64,000 bases of DNA, from NCBI GenBank assembly GCA_024449915.1, contig JAMZAV010005052.1, forward strand, positions 1-64,000, given 5' to 3'. The notes beneath the pieces were generated by a model, which had not been told where the DNA came from, ran no database searches, and saw only the letters and a list, made by a program, of their open reading frames with translations. The translations under genes were made by a program, and so were the position numbers. This document shows positions 21,366-31,570 of the stretch, in pieces. Numbering within the stretch: position 1 is the first letter of the stretch; the number at the start of each line of letters is the position of its first letter. This DNA comes from Sweltsa coloradensis. Lineage: Eukaryota > Arthropoda > Insecta > Plecoptera > Chloroperlidae.

Positions 21366-21537
21366 ATTTGTCCTTGTAGTGGACGGTGTATTGATGACTG
21401 GATGTTTAGAGGTGCTGGGCGCAGACTCCGACTCGATTTGCCCATGAACCTGCCGCTTTGGTTGGTGAGGACTGTTGCTTGGGAAACGTCTATTGGGCCC
21501 TGGCCTAGGCTTGATGAAAGTTGCTGAGCGGAGCTTT
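21366..21537. other. Unique spacer between SINE copies
   Basis: About 170 bases of non-SINE sequence between two full SINE copies. The minus strand is open across it but I recognise nothing in the translation. Confidence 0.4.
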
Positions 21538-21885
21538 GGCCAGGCCCTTCAAATTCCAACTCGACACCTTCTCGCGGTTTGGCCCGTGAATAGGGGAGTT
21601 TCACTCCCTGAAACTAATGGCGAGCTCTGGGTCGTCGTCGGGGAACCCCTTCCCTTTGACTACTTCCCCGACGGCGACGACAATGACAACACGGACGGAT
21701 GATGACACAGACGGAGACGACCACGACGTGGGGAACCCATGCCCTCCCCATACGCTTGTGGCTGGTTCTGACCAGCACAGGCTTTGTCCACCCCTTGTTC
21801 CCCCGCGTCTCCCCTTACGTTCCTCCCTTCGTCTCGATTAGCCAAGTTGCATAAATATGAGACGTAAAGCAATATCCAAAAAAAA
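21538..21885 (+). repeat. GC-rich SINE, copy 6, full length, tail A
   Basis: Complete copy; ends in an A-rich variant of the tail (CCAAAAAAAATAAT) rather than AATC repeats. Confidence 0.8.
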
Positions 21886-21987
21886 TAATCCGTCGTTCAG
21901 ATTGGGCCTATGCCTAGTGTCAATCTTGTTTGGCTCTCTGGTTCTCTCTCTCTACTCAACTCACGCGCGATGTCACAAGCAGTTTAT

Positions 21988-22290
21988 TTAATTCTGCTTC
22001 ATGACATGTTTGGCTGCGTCCAAATAGTCAACCAGATCCATGGCCTGAAATCGTTCCCCAAGTGATTGTAGTCTTACATCAATCATTTTGCAACGATTGG
22101 CAACTGTTTGGGAAGAGTTCCCCTTGTCAGATCTAGAATGTCTGCCTCCGTGTCTCGTTGGAGTCGTTAAATCAGAGGCATGTACTCAATGTTATGCCTT
22201 ATTCGGCCATTCATAATTCCGCTCAACTTGCTGTGCCAGCCTTCGATATGGTTGTTTGTGCGTGGCCCATCATTGTCGAAATGATTTCAA
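21988..22290 (-). pseudogene. MULE-type transposase C-terminal fragment
   Basis: The minus strand reads HFDNDGPRTNNHIEGWHSKLSGIMN near 22170-22265 and, in another frame, RLQSLGERFQAMDLVDYLDAAKHVMKQN ending at a natural stop at 21988-21990. GPRTNN..EGWH...N is the C-terminal signature of FLYWCH/MULE-type transposase proteins of animals. One or more indels separate the two parts. Nothing of the catalytic core is seen upstream. Confidence 0.6.
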
Positions 22291-22634
22291 ATTGATCTGA
22301 AACACAGGCAGGTTCATTAATAATAAGAAGTAAAAACACTGTGTATATTTTATGACGTCGATAAAAGATGAACATGGTGATCATATCTCATGAATGACTC
22401 AAACTAATATTAAGATATTACCCCTTCGTTATAGAATGTTCCACATTAATTTGATTCATATAAATCTTTGTAGGCGCAAGGGCGAGAATGCCACCCAGAA
22501 GTAAAGGCGAGAGAGGCCTAAACTCCACTAGGTAAATGAGCAGTAGCTCGGGGTGTGGACTGTATGGTTTTGAGTGGAAATATGTTAGATATAACACGAG
22601 GGAAGGTGCCGTGAGCAGAGCTATTATCACATAC

Positions 22635-22778
22635 CTGAATGAACGTGCTGTTGGTGGACGTACTGACGACGTGGTGACGGGAACACAAGCAGGCGACGTG
22701 GTGCTGCAGGGGGGCGTGTATAACGGCACTAAATGTTAGAACTTGCACTAAAACTTGCGAGAAAGTAGTGTTTTTATA
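22635..22778 (-). promoter_or_regulatory. Candidate TATA promoter and first exon
   Basis: On the minus strand a TATAAAAA box (22771-22778) is followed about 30 bases on by a possible start region and, after roughly 110 bases without useful ATG-led coding, by a good splice donor (CAG then GTATGT, GT at 22633-22634). This arrangement fits a 5' UTR exon or an LTR promoter. No downstream gene was identified. Confidence 0.25.
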
Positions 22779-22789
22779 ATATTAGTAAA

Positions 22790-23170
22790 ACACACGTGAG
22801 GTTGCCCAGAAAGAGGCGAGGGGTTTGAGACGAGTGTACACGCACGTACGTGACGCGTGGAGAGGTTACTGTACTTAGACCGTCCAGCGTGGCTGACCGA
22901 CGTTACAAGTTGCTTACCGGCCGAAAGCACTTGGTCAGAGTTTGTTGTGAAGAATAGATCCGCACGACACCTATAGGCGAGGATGTGAAGGAAGTGAGGA
23001 TATATTGGAATAGGCGTAAACATACCGGCTACCAAAATGAAGTGACATTTTCATGGCTAAGTCTGACGTAGAACAAAGAGAAGAGACAGAGAGTTTGCTT
23101 AGAAAGCAAGATAGGTCCCCTCCCCCTCTACCCCTTGGCGGACTCTTCAGTTGGTAGATTCGCAATCGCA
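22790..23170. other. No gene recognised
   Basis: No supported feature between the promoter-like segment and the LINE ORF1 relic. Confidence 0.4.
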
Positions 23171-23179
23171 TCGTTCGTC

Positions 23180-23830
23180 TCGATTGTCTTGAGGACTGTC
23201 GGGATGGGCTGGATTGGCGTCACGGTACCGGGTGGTTCAGAATCTCTAGCATTACGCTGATGTTCACTTGTTGCCTCCGCCTCCCGTTGTTCTAGCTGTT
23301 AGCATCGTTCCGTGGTCCATTGCTCGCCAATAATTAGTTTATCAAAGCGTAGGAACACGTGGAACCCTTATTTCTTGGCCGCGATTAGATGCTTTTTAAG
23401 GTATTCTCGTTTGGCTTTAACCTCTTCGGAGTAATCCTCTGCAATCGCGTGTGGAGTTCCACGAAATTCGCGGCATTCCTGCAGAATCATTGTTTTTGTT
23501 TTGAAACTCACGAGTTTGAAGATTATCTCTTACCGGGTCTTCCTCCGATACGGTGAGCCTGTTCAATTTCCCAGTCTTGAAGGTTGATGTTGAGGTATTC
23601 AGATAGAACATTTCTGCGCGATTGATTTTCCAAGTAATGAACTTTGTTAAATAATCCATCAAGTGTTTTGTTTAATGAATTATTTTTATCTCTTAGTTCA
23701 CAATTTTTGTTTGACAATGCTTGTATTTGTGATTTAATGCCACAAGAATCTTTGATTTCCGTTATATTTTTATCAAATAAAATGAAATTTTCTCTAGTTT
23801 CTGATTTAAATCAAACCCGTTCTGTATTAT
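23180..23830 (-). pseudogene. LINE ORF1 (L1-type, Transposase_22-like) pseudogene
   Basis: Minus-strand pieces in order: coiled coil (NKNCELRDKNNSLNKTLDGL), HYLENQSRRNVL (normally ENxSRRNNLRI), WEIEQAHRIGG (I..AHRIG), then REFRGTPHAIAEDYSEEVKAK, EYLKKHLIAAKK, a stop at 23368-23370, and GFHVFLRFDKLIIGEQW. This is the RRM plus C-terminal domain of L1-type ORF1p, an RNA-binding chaperone. Two or more frame changes and the stop mark it as dead. It is a different ORF1 type from the PHD-bearing LINE at 7.5 kb. No ORF2 follows. Confidence 0.75.
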
Positions 23831-23879
23831 TAGTATTTAATTAGTTTATACATGGTTTACACATTTAACCCAGTTGCCT

Positions 23880-24240
23880 CAGTAGTAGCCTCGAACCAGC
23901 TCATGAAAAATACACAGCTCTCCATTCACTGACCAACGGCATCGACTTCAAGATAAGAATTCATCTTCAAATGACCATTGCCAAAAGACCTAAGTCCACT
24001 CAGAGAGAGGCCGTATCGTCTCAGTGTCAAAAGACGAATGCTTGTTGCCAAGATTAGGAGATATTCAAAATAATTGTCAAGATGACCATGCAGAGTTGGG
24101 ATCAAGTACAGGAGTCCTATACTCGGAGGCCTTCCAACGTTTTTCATGTAGACCACGAGGCTTTCAATGGAAATCTTGGGGAACTTTTAGGTTGCGAATC
24201 AAAGAGTTAATTTCATGAATATTTTTTCGTACAGAATATG
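23880..24240 (-). pseudogene. CACTA/EnSpm-like transposase fragment A
   Basis: Encodes on the minus strand LKVPQDFHWKPRGLHEKRWKASE near 24120-24215, then, after shifts, a GPLW-type end near 23900. The PRxL...WKASE motif followed by H...L and GPLW is typical of CACTA-type (En/Spm, Tnp2-like) transposases. Bases 24011-24240 are repeated at 25221-25438. The fragment ends exactly where the LINE fragment begins at 24241. Confidence 0.65.
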
Positions 24241-25041
24241 AACTTCAGTTTTAAACTCCATTCCATATACAGCGTCTACAATGCAGAATTGTTTGCAATT
24301 CTCCCTTGATAACAAGGACTCTAAATTCTTATTAGTGTCACGGATTCTTTAAGTTCCCTAGAGGCTATTTGCCAAATTTACACTACACACCCATTAGTTA
24401 GTAAAATACACCTTATACTGTCCAAACTTGGTGCAAAACAAAAATCAATAGTTTTTTGTTGGGTGCCAGGCCATTCTGGTATTTTAGGAAATGATCTCGC
24501 CGACCAAAGTGCCAAAGAAGCTTGTAACAAAGAACAAATTGATTGCCAAAGTCGTAACGCCTGATCTTAAAAGCATATTTAAACTTAAACTTAAAGAAAA
24601 GTGGTGCGAAGAATGGCATATCATGCAAAATAATAAGCTTCGCGAAATAAAAGGCGATGTAACACCTTGGATCTCTTCAAGGCGCTCTTCTCGACGCGAA
24701 GAGGTTGTTCTGACCCGTCTACGCATTGGACACACACATCTCACTCAAGGATACCTTTTAAAAGGTGAAGACCCACCACCCTGTGAGCAGTGTGGTGAGA
24801 TTTTAACTGTTAAGCACATTTTAGTAGAATGTCCTCAACACATGGACGAGAGGAATGATTTAAACTAAAACCTAATTAAAAGAATTTTATCTGATGAATC
24901 TGAGAACATAACCATGTTTTTAAATACCTGAAATCAACACAGCTGTACAATAAGATTTACAAATAACATGTCATTATATAAGAGAATACGGGCACTGATA
25001 ACCTAAGTGTTGTGTGCCCTTAACCCTAATAACTAACTAAC
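24241..25041 (+). mobile_element. I-like LINE 3' fragment, copy 2
   Basis: Starts in the RNase H region (AACTTCAGTTTTAAACTCC, matching 13039 onward) and runs to the 3' hairpin at 24990-25019 and a short (AACT)n tail. Coding: VPGHSGILGNDLADQSAKEA in one frame; from 24540 TPDLKSIFKLKLKEKWCEEWH, RLRIGHTHLTQGYLL and the C-terminal zinc knuckle CEQCGEILTVKHILVECPQ. The zinc knuckle is intact here, unlike in the 13-kb copy. Confidence 0.8.
24990..25019 (+). other. LINE 3' stem-loop (type C, copy 2)
   Basis: GGGCAC and GTGCCC pair; the loop differs from copy 1 by small changes. Confidence 0.55.
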
Positions 25042-25214
25042 AAGGTATTAATGTTAATTCTGTATTGTATTGTCTGAGAAGGAATAACAATTAGAAATCG
25101 TCAGCCATCTTTATAATTTTTGTTTATGAAGAAGCAGTACCACTGCTGCCAACTTGTGGTGAAAAATCTAAACTAAGAAAAAATCAGTTGATTAGATATA
25201 GCCACTGTCCCATT

Positions 25215-25900
25215 TATGAACCGTCTCCGTGTCAAAAGTGCCGTGCCAAGATTAGGAGATATTCAAAATAATTGTCAAGATGACCATGCAGAGTTGAGAT
25301 CAAGTACAGGAGTCCTATACTCGGAGGCCTTCCAACGTTTTTCATGTAGACCACGAGGCTTTCAATGGAAATCTTGGGGAACTTTTAGGCTGCGAATCAA
25401 AGAGTTAATTTCATTTATATTTTTTCGTACAGAATATGTCTGTTCGTGATTTGCAGCACTCGTAATGTCTTCCAAATTTTTTTTCAAAACTCCTTCATGC
25501 CCGCAATGCATGTAATCAATTGGGACTTTTGTAGGAATCTCTATTATAGCAGACAATGGGGAGGAATCTTTACCTCCAAACACAGGAGTATTACGACTGA
25601 TAGCTTCTTGTGCTCTCAAAGCAACATTGGCAGCTGTTTTAATGGTGAACTATCAACACTATGGAAATAAAGTCGGCGATTCTCAATAAACTCTCCAGGA
25701 TGTAGACATTTCGAACAGCCAAACTCTCCGTTAAACTGTTTCATGTACAGTATGGCAGCCTTTGCAGATAAATCGGCAAGAATGCCTACAATTTTCACAT
25801 TGTAAACTATGCCAGTATACAATTTAAAAGGAGTTAGACTTGACATCTGTTCCGTAATTTTCCTTAGAAAGAGGTCCATATTAGGTTTAGTGCGTGACCG
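25215..25900 (-). pseudogene. CACTA/EnSpm-like transposase fragment B
   Basis: Two minus-strand frames read IVGILADLSAKAAILYMKQFNGEFGCSKCLHPGE (upstream) and, after a shift, KDSSPLSAIIEIPTKVPIDYMHCGHEGVLKK, then SLIRSLKVPQDFH. FNGxFGC.xCxHPG and DYMHC...GV.K are the conserved core motifs of CACTA-type transposases. The downstream end repeats fragment A (25221-25438 against 24011-24240). Confidence 0.75.
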
Positions 25901-26146
25901 CCTGCCATCAAGTTGGCTTACCTGTTACAAACGTGAAGTGGTTAGATTTGAAATGACTCTGGGGTCGGGTCATTACAATACCCCTTTCATAAAACAAATC
26001 TTTAGGGCATGACAAAAGAGGGTTTTGTCTTGCCGTAATAGATTTTTTCAAAAAAAGAAACATAAAACTTTCTTATTTATATTAGAGGCACCTTAAATTT
26101 TAAACAAAATAAACAATATAATAATAACAGCCCAGAGTTTTTCCAT

Positions 26147-26487
26147 GAAATTCAAATTCCAACTCGACACCTTCTCGCGGTTTTGGCCCGTGAATAGGGA
26201 GTTTCACTCCCTGAAACTAATGGCGAGCTCTGGGTCGTCGTCGGGGAACCCCCTCCCTTTGACTACCTCCCGACGGTGACGACAAAGACAACACGGACTG
26301 ATGACACAGACGGAGACGACCACGACGTGGGGGTACCCCTGCCCTACCCATATGCTTGTAGCTGGTTCTGACCAGCACAGGCCTGTCACCCCTTGTCCCC
26401 CCGCGTCATCCCTTACGTCCCTCCCTTCGTCTCGATTAGCCAAGTTGCATAAATATGAGACGTAAAGCAATATCCAACCAATCAGCC
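26147..26487 (+). repeat. GC-rich SINE, copy 7, full length, tail A
   Basis: Head (AACTCGACACCTTCTCGCGG), body and tail A present, ending CCAACCAATCAG. A few single-base deletions in the body. Confidence 0.8.
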
Positions 26488-26649
26488 GTTTGAAAAACAA
26501 CACAAGAAACAGTAACATCTAGATATTGAGGTTACCGCAGAATAAATCAACATATTATACAATTTATCGCAAGTACATTTCCTTGAAAACATACATAAGG
26601 ACATGTCATGGATGTATTATAAAACGTAACCAAGATGTTTCTGGCAGGA

Positions 26650-26765
26650 TATTGCTCTTCAGTCTATTTTCACGAAATTTTTAGTGAAGTATTCTGTATT
26701 TTGCTTGCATACCGACTCTGCTTTCTATTGCTCTTCAGTCTATTTTCACGAAATTTTTAGTGAAG
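26650..26765 (+). repeat. Short tandem duplication
   Basis: A ~45-bp segment beginning TTGCTCTTCAGTC and ending TTTAGTGAAGTAT occurs twice, about 77 bases apart, just upstream of the Harbinger relic. Confidence 0.7.
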
Positions 26766-26799
26766 TATCTGCATTTATTTATTTTTATTTGTATTGTAT

Positions 26800-27195
26800 A
26801 CAGGCGGGTATTGAGGATCCCCCTATGTTTCCTCATAACAGTCACTTACTAGGGGACTCTGCTTATACAATTTCACCACACATGCTCATACCATTCAGAG
26901 ATAATGGCCACCTTACAAGACGTCAAAGACATTTCAATTTTAAAACTGTCATCAAATAGAGTGATCATTGAACATTTGCTTTATTACGTGGCAGACTTGG
27001 TGTCTCAAGATGCTTTACAATATGCGTACTAATTTAGTATCAAAGCTCATACTGGCCTGCTGTGTCCTTCATAATCTGTGTATGATTGAAGATGACGAAA
27101 TTGAGCCAGATCCACTGCGTTGTGTAGACGTAGAGAAGAATCATCAGAATGAGGAACGGGACAACCGACAAGGAATTGAAAAAAGAGAATAATTG
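26800..27195 (+). pseudogene. PIF/Harbinger transposase C-terminal pseudogene
   Basis: Plus-strand pieces: FPHNSHLLGDSAYTISPHML with the second catalytic Asp, PFRDNGHLTRRQRHFN, then in shifted frames SSNRVIIEHAFALL (with the catalytic Glu) and ILACCVLHNLCMIEDDE. These are the last third of HARBI1-type transposases. It is a different copy from the 12-kb relic and keeps GDSAY, but the frame changes between 26950 and 27040. The N-terminal part is missing. Confidence 0.8.
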
Positions 27196-27550
27196 CAACA
27201 ATGCTTCAAAATGTACATGGACAGTAACATAAATCCCATAAGTCCCACAACACTATAGAGCTAATAATTTGGGTTAAATGAAAACGTTGCTCATAGCCCA
27301 TCGGCAACTGTAGCAACACTAGTAACTGGTATTGGTATTAGTGTAAGAATACAACAAATTAATTAAATGAATTAAAATTAAATAATTAAAAATTAAATAA
27401 ACAACCGATCGACTCAACAAACGGAAAATATTTAATTTTTTACAAATTAAAAAGTTGAGACCATGAAAACTACAAAACAGTTCAATTGTATAATCGCAAA
27501 GGTAAATTTTGAGAACATTAAAGGAAAACATTTAAGATCCCGAATATATT

Positions 27551-27737
27551 AAAAAAGGTGTGAAACGGGTTATTTTGTCGCGTCGCGTGTTTACACTTAC
27601 TAGTGTGTGAGTTCGACGTTTCGGAACCGCCCTGAAGATCGAACCCACAGCGGTTCCGAAACGTCGAACTCGCACACTGTGACCCTACTAAGTGTAAACA
27701 CGCAACGCGGCGAAATGACCCGTCTCACACCTTTTTT
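27551..27737. repeat. Foldback (long inverted repeat) element
   Basis: Two ~80-bp arms (27551-27630 and 27650-27731) are near-perfect reverse complements around a ~19-base loop. Ends read AAAAAAGGTGTGA and TCACACCTTTTTT. No coding capacity. Fits a foldback or MITE-type element; transcription would give a long hairpin. Confidence 0.8.
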
Positions 27738-27919
27738 TTTTATATGACTTTTACAACAATTTAGTTTGTTGATATCCTTAACAACTGGTCAGTCGTTTCA
27801 TGTTAGGCTCTATAGCCTAGGTATGTGTAGGTTCACTTTCATACCTACCTGATAATACCTTATGTTGAACAAAATATGTGCCTAATTAAGACCCATTTGT
27901 TTAGCTTAAGTATATTCTA

Positions 27920-27955
27920 CAATAATAAATAAATAATAAATAAATAAATTTTATT
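27920..27955. repeat. (TAAA)n microsatellite
   Basis: AATAAATAAAT-type run next to a CTACCCACTCAGTTATAG stretch. Confidence 0.6.
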
Positions 27956-28586
27956 TAGAGTCTACCCACTCAGTTATAGAACTGATTTTCAGTGGGGGAC
28001 TTTAAATCAAAGCGACCAAGCCAACCCTGCAGGCCCATCTGACTATTCATTACATCACTATTATCATGTAAAACAAGCCTACTTTAACAGCTTACCTGTT
28101 TATTTTCACATTTTCTTATGGTTATAGTAGCCACAGGAACGATGTGATTCCCTACAAAATGTTTTAGAAATTAAAACCAATAACCCCATGTACATGTCTT
28201 CAAGCATTGTTGTTTTAGCTAGAAGTGGATCAATGCTAGCAAGGTCAATCAAGGGAAACATTTTTTTGTTTCTGTTCAGTTGTTATGTTAGTTATCAGTT
28301 ATGTTCAGTTCTGTTGTTAAATAAATGGATCACTCCCATCCCATGTAAAAAACAACTGTCCCTCGGAGGTTATATTTTCTTGTAACCAATTGTATGAGTA
28401 AATGCCTATTAGTCATTTTTATTGCAATGTTCTGTTTTAATGCTGTTATTAAAAAAGTGATTACTATAGGCATATCTATTTATGAAAAAAAATAAAAATA
28501 TTTACTTGAGGTAGGCCCTTACAAAAGAGTACAAGATTATTATATTATGGCATTTTTCCCTGGCGTAGGCCTACATTAAAAACCAA

Positions 28587-29090
28587 TCATTCCTTAGGCT
28601 CAGGTGCAGGTGCAAAAGACTTGAGTATGGCGATTAAATTATTTGTCGCAGCTAATTTTTCTTCGTGACGCCGTTCCTGGTCTTTCATTAGCTTTGCCAA
28701 CCCATGGTGGCTCGGCATCATCTTTATTTATGTTTTGGCGCTTGCAAGGAAACTTTGGGCAAGAAGTGTGGCAATTTCTGCGGTGTAATGGTTGTGAGCT
28801 TTACAGACGGGCCAGCTTGAAACCACTGACCGAAGAAGCAGTACTAAGTGGAGTTATCTCAGGCTTGGTAAAAAAATATCCTCCATTGCGGTGAAATATA
28901 GCCATTTTATGCTGCCACGGCCAGTTGCACCGTTGTAGTCAACAATTGCTTTGTAGTTCTTTAAGATTTTTAAACTTGCTTTCGCATTTGTCCCATGTGA
29001 TGTCATAGCCACTGGAGTTAAAATCGTTAGCAATTAATTTCCACACTGATTTGTTAGTCAGTTTATCGGATTAAAATTTATTTTCATACT
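28587..29090 (-). pseudogene. Myb/SANT-like (MADF-type) protein relic
   Basis: Three minus-strand frames assemble in order: NKSVWKLIANDFNSSGYDITWDKCESKFKNLK (28960-29070), YKAIVDYNGATGRGSIKWLYFTAMEDIF (28873-28960), and KLMKDQERRHEEKLAATNNLIAILKSF down to a natural stop at 28587-28589. The first two are the Myb/SANT-like DNA-binding domain (W..IA..FN..GY, C..KFKNLK..YK, TGRG...W.YF..MD.IF) carried as the accessory protein of Harbinger-type transposons; the last is the usual C-terminal coiled coil. One-base shifts separate the parts. Confidence 0.7.
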
Positions 29091-29387
29091 TTTGGTATTA
29101 AGTTATTAGTAACGTTGTTTGTGGCACCGTCCAGCAAGTTTTTCCATAATCTGAAAACAAGAAATAGACTTGCTGTAAGATTTTGATTTTCTCATGAGAA
29201 TAGGTCAAAGTGGAAAGTCAAAGTCTGGAAGATGGTTTTAAAGAGATTTACGTAAGTAGTCTGAGTTTACTTGGCCAAGTTGAGTGTGATATGAGTTTAG
29301 CTGTAGGTAATTTTTTTTACGTGTGTCATGATCATGGACATTTGCGTTTGCTGAGTAGGTATGTATATTTTTTAAATTACTAATTAG

Positions 29388-29491
29388 GTATGACGAGAGC
29401 GGGTTCCTCTTCCGTTGTTGGAGGTATGACGAGAGCGGGTTCCACTACCATTGTTGGAAGTATGACGAGAGCGGCATCCACTGCCGTTGTT
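29388..29491 (+). repeat. 36-bp tandem repeat, three units
   Basis: Three units starting TATGACGAGAGCGG, 36 bases apart. Because 36 is 12 codons, the plus-strand frame from 29390 reads MTRAGSSSVVGG, MTRAGSTTIVGS, MTRAASTAVV. Whether this frame is translated is unknown. Confidence 0.7.
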
Positions 29492-29727
29492 GTACTCGTC
29501 GTTGTACTCAGCCCCAAAACTCAGCCAAGATTGACTGTCGTAAGTCCTCGGCGAAGACGTCCCCCCAATGTCGCGCTGACTCTCGCAACTGTCCCATAGC
29601 GACAGTAACCTGATAGCGCGGCGGTACTCGCGCTGCTTGTGCTTCTGGGTATTCCTCTAGTTCCTTCATAAATACAACTGGATGGGTACGTCCTCCGTAG
29701 CCATTAAAGATGGGTAGTTGAAGCTGA

Positions 29728-29812
29728 GGCCCGCGTCATCCCCTACGTCCCTCCCTTCGTCTCGATTAGTCAAGTTGCATAAATATGAGACGTTAAGCAA
29801 TATCCAATCCAA
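29728..29812 (+). repeat. GC-rich SINE, copy 8, 3' end only
   Basis: Strongly 5' truncated: begins GGCCCGCGTCATCCC and keeps the whole tail A with CGTCTC/GAGACG stem and CCAATCC end. Confidence 0.75.
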
Positions 29813-29814
29813 AT

Positions 29815-30060
29815 CTTGTTATCAGCCCTCCAAACATTGAACGCTCTACTTTCCTCCGTGGCCGCCACCCTGACAGCCGTTGGCGGGACGGTCTCCGAAG
29901 CCACGCGCTGCGCACTAAGCTCTATGCTCGACACGCTCTCCGTGAGCGTCGTTTTGGATGTCTGTAACGTCGACACCATCGTGGAAAGTGCGTCACTTGT
30001 CCCACGGATTTCGTCACGAAGGCTTTGAATAAGTCCGGCCACTTCCGAATTATCCGTCAT
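29815..30060 (-). CDS. Unknown coiled-coil-like N-terminal fragment
   Basis: GC-rich frame from the Met at 30060: MTDNSEVAGLIQSLRDEIRG, STMVSTLQTSKTTLTESVSS, then RVAATEESRAFNVWRADN. Heptad-like spacing of Leu/Ile/Val suggests a coiled coil. The frame then runs into the SINE tail on its other strand (from about 29812), so the 3' end is lost. It could be the start of a gag or ORF1-type protein, but I recognise no family. Confidence 0.35.
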
Positions 30061-30467
30061 GGTGCTAGGCCGGGGGGAGGGGGGTGGCGGTGGAGGGGGG
30101 TGACACCCTCACCAAGTGTGTGTTCTCATTACAAAATTAATAATATAAAATTATATATAACACGCGTCACAGAAAACGGTAGTGGCCATTTACATATTTC
30201 GCAGCATAGTAAAACGCAACCCTTTGAAGGGATTTTTTAATTTTGTGTTGATGTGTCGTGAGCGTAAGGAATAACCTGCGTTATCTCCTTGTCCTCAACG
30301 TTGCGTCGTCTCTTTGATCATTTTTAATAGGCCGATATACAGATACATTATCTCGTCAAAACTATATTTACAATTTTACATCAATATTCGAAACGATAAT
30401 GGACAATCAAAGTTAGTTTAGTTTTTTAAGTTAATACTACACAAGGGACAATTTAAAATAAACTCAC

Positions 30468-30962
30468 CTCACCTTCATCTGACACTCGACTTCTCGCCTC
30501 TTCCTCGTCATCATAACTTTCATCTGAGGCAGGATTATTAATAGTTTGAGGAATTTTCTGACACAGTTTAAGTTTCCCTAACATTCCACCAAACATAACA
30601 TACTCCTTTTTCAAGACATTACCGGCAATGCCTTTCATCCAGTTTGCAATGTTAGTGAACAAATCGTCGGGGATAGCAGTTTTACCTAAAACCAATAGAG
30701 TTGCAGTCCTCGTACCCCTAGTGAGAGTGAAAACAGTAACTGGCTACTGTGAATGAATATGAATAAATAAATGAAATGCTTACTTAAATCCGTCGTACCT
30801 TGCACAAATGACATCATTCTTTCTTCCAACAACGCAGACAATTCTTTCAGTTATATACCTGCTTATGGAAGAAGTTACTTCAGAAAACACTTCTATTTTA
30901 TATCTATCGATAGCTGAATTAGGAGTGGCGTCGCTTTCAGGAAATAAAGGGTACTCGCACAC
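30468..30962 (-). CDS. Unknown two-exon gene model
   Basis: Exon A (30784 up to at least 30962) reads CEYPLFPESDATPNSAIDRY, then ERIVCVVGRKNDVICARYDGF. A 66-nt intron follows (30718-30783) with a GTAAGC donor, a pyrimidine tract and CACTAG acceptor. Exon B (30468-30717) joins in frame through GTRTATLLVLGKTAIPDDLF, NWMKGIAGNVLKKEY and an acidic SDESYDDEEEAR end, and is followed by GTGAGT. A phase-0 continuation near 30240-30310 (RRRNVEDKEITQVIPYAHDT, then stop) is possible but its acceptor is weak. The 5' boundary of exon A is uncertain. No known domain; host gene or transposon origin cannot be told. Confidence 0.4.
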
Positions 30963-31129
30963 CCCAAGCTGTCACTCATTTTCAATTCACCCCTAGAACT
31001 TTGGCGGCATATAGCGTTCATGTTAGTGGCGTACATGAATAGACTTCATTTTAACAATAAATAAACAAAATACTTGTGACACACCTCACAACTCATCGCG
31101 ACACACCAGTGGGTCGCGACACAGTGGGG

Positions 31130-31450
31130 CTACAGTACACAGCGCAGCGGCAGTCTCGCAGTCGGTCAATTGTCCTTGTCGGAGGCGGACGTGTTCTGTC
31201 TTCGTTCTGTTCTTGTTCGGTCTCCACAGTACAAGGACTTGGCTTCTGTAACTACTGAATGTGTTTTTTTTGTGTGTTTTACCGTTACGAGAATGTCTGT
31301 TCTGTCCAGACTGAAAGTTTTTTTACTCCCTTTTCTGTATTGCTCGTCAGTCAAGTGCTTGTTATCTCGGTATTGCGCCCCGTTTGTTCCGTCCATACAG
31401 CCTGTGGGATTTATGTTTGGTCAGTGATGTCAGATTGGTTTCAGATTGGA
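31130..31450 (+). repeat. LTR-like repeat R3, copy
   Basis: CTCGCAGTCGGTC, GGTCTCCACAGTAC, CTGTCCAGACTGAAAG, GCGCCCCGTTTGTTCCGTCC in the same order as the copy at 32.7-33.0 kb, with about 1.57 kb between matching points. Confidence 0.65.
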
Positions 31451-31517
31451 AGGTTAATTTCTCTACATTCTGCCCTGCTTGTTAGGGATGCACTCGACAT
31501 TGTTGTACTCTATCTGT

Positions 31518-31570
31518 TCTGTCGTTACAGCAAGTTGCATAAATATGAGACGTAAAGCATTATCCTATCC
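31518..31570 (+). repeat. SINE tail A fragment
   Basis: Starts at GCAAGTTGCATAAATATGAG and ends in ATTATCCTATCC; the left stem arm (CGTCTC) is missing. Confidence 0.6.

Noticed and set aside
30453..30695. Splice acceptor at TTTTAG just before 30685
   Set aside because: Joining there to the upstream exon creates an immediate TAA; the CACTAG acceptor at 30718 keeps the frame.
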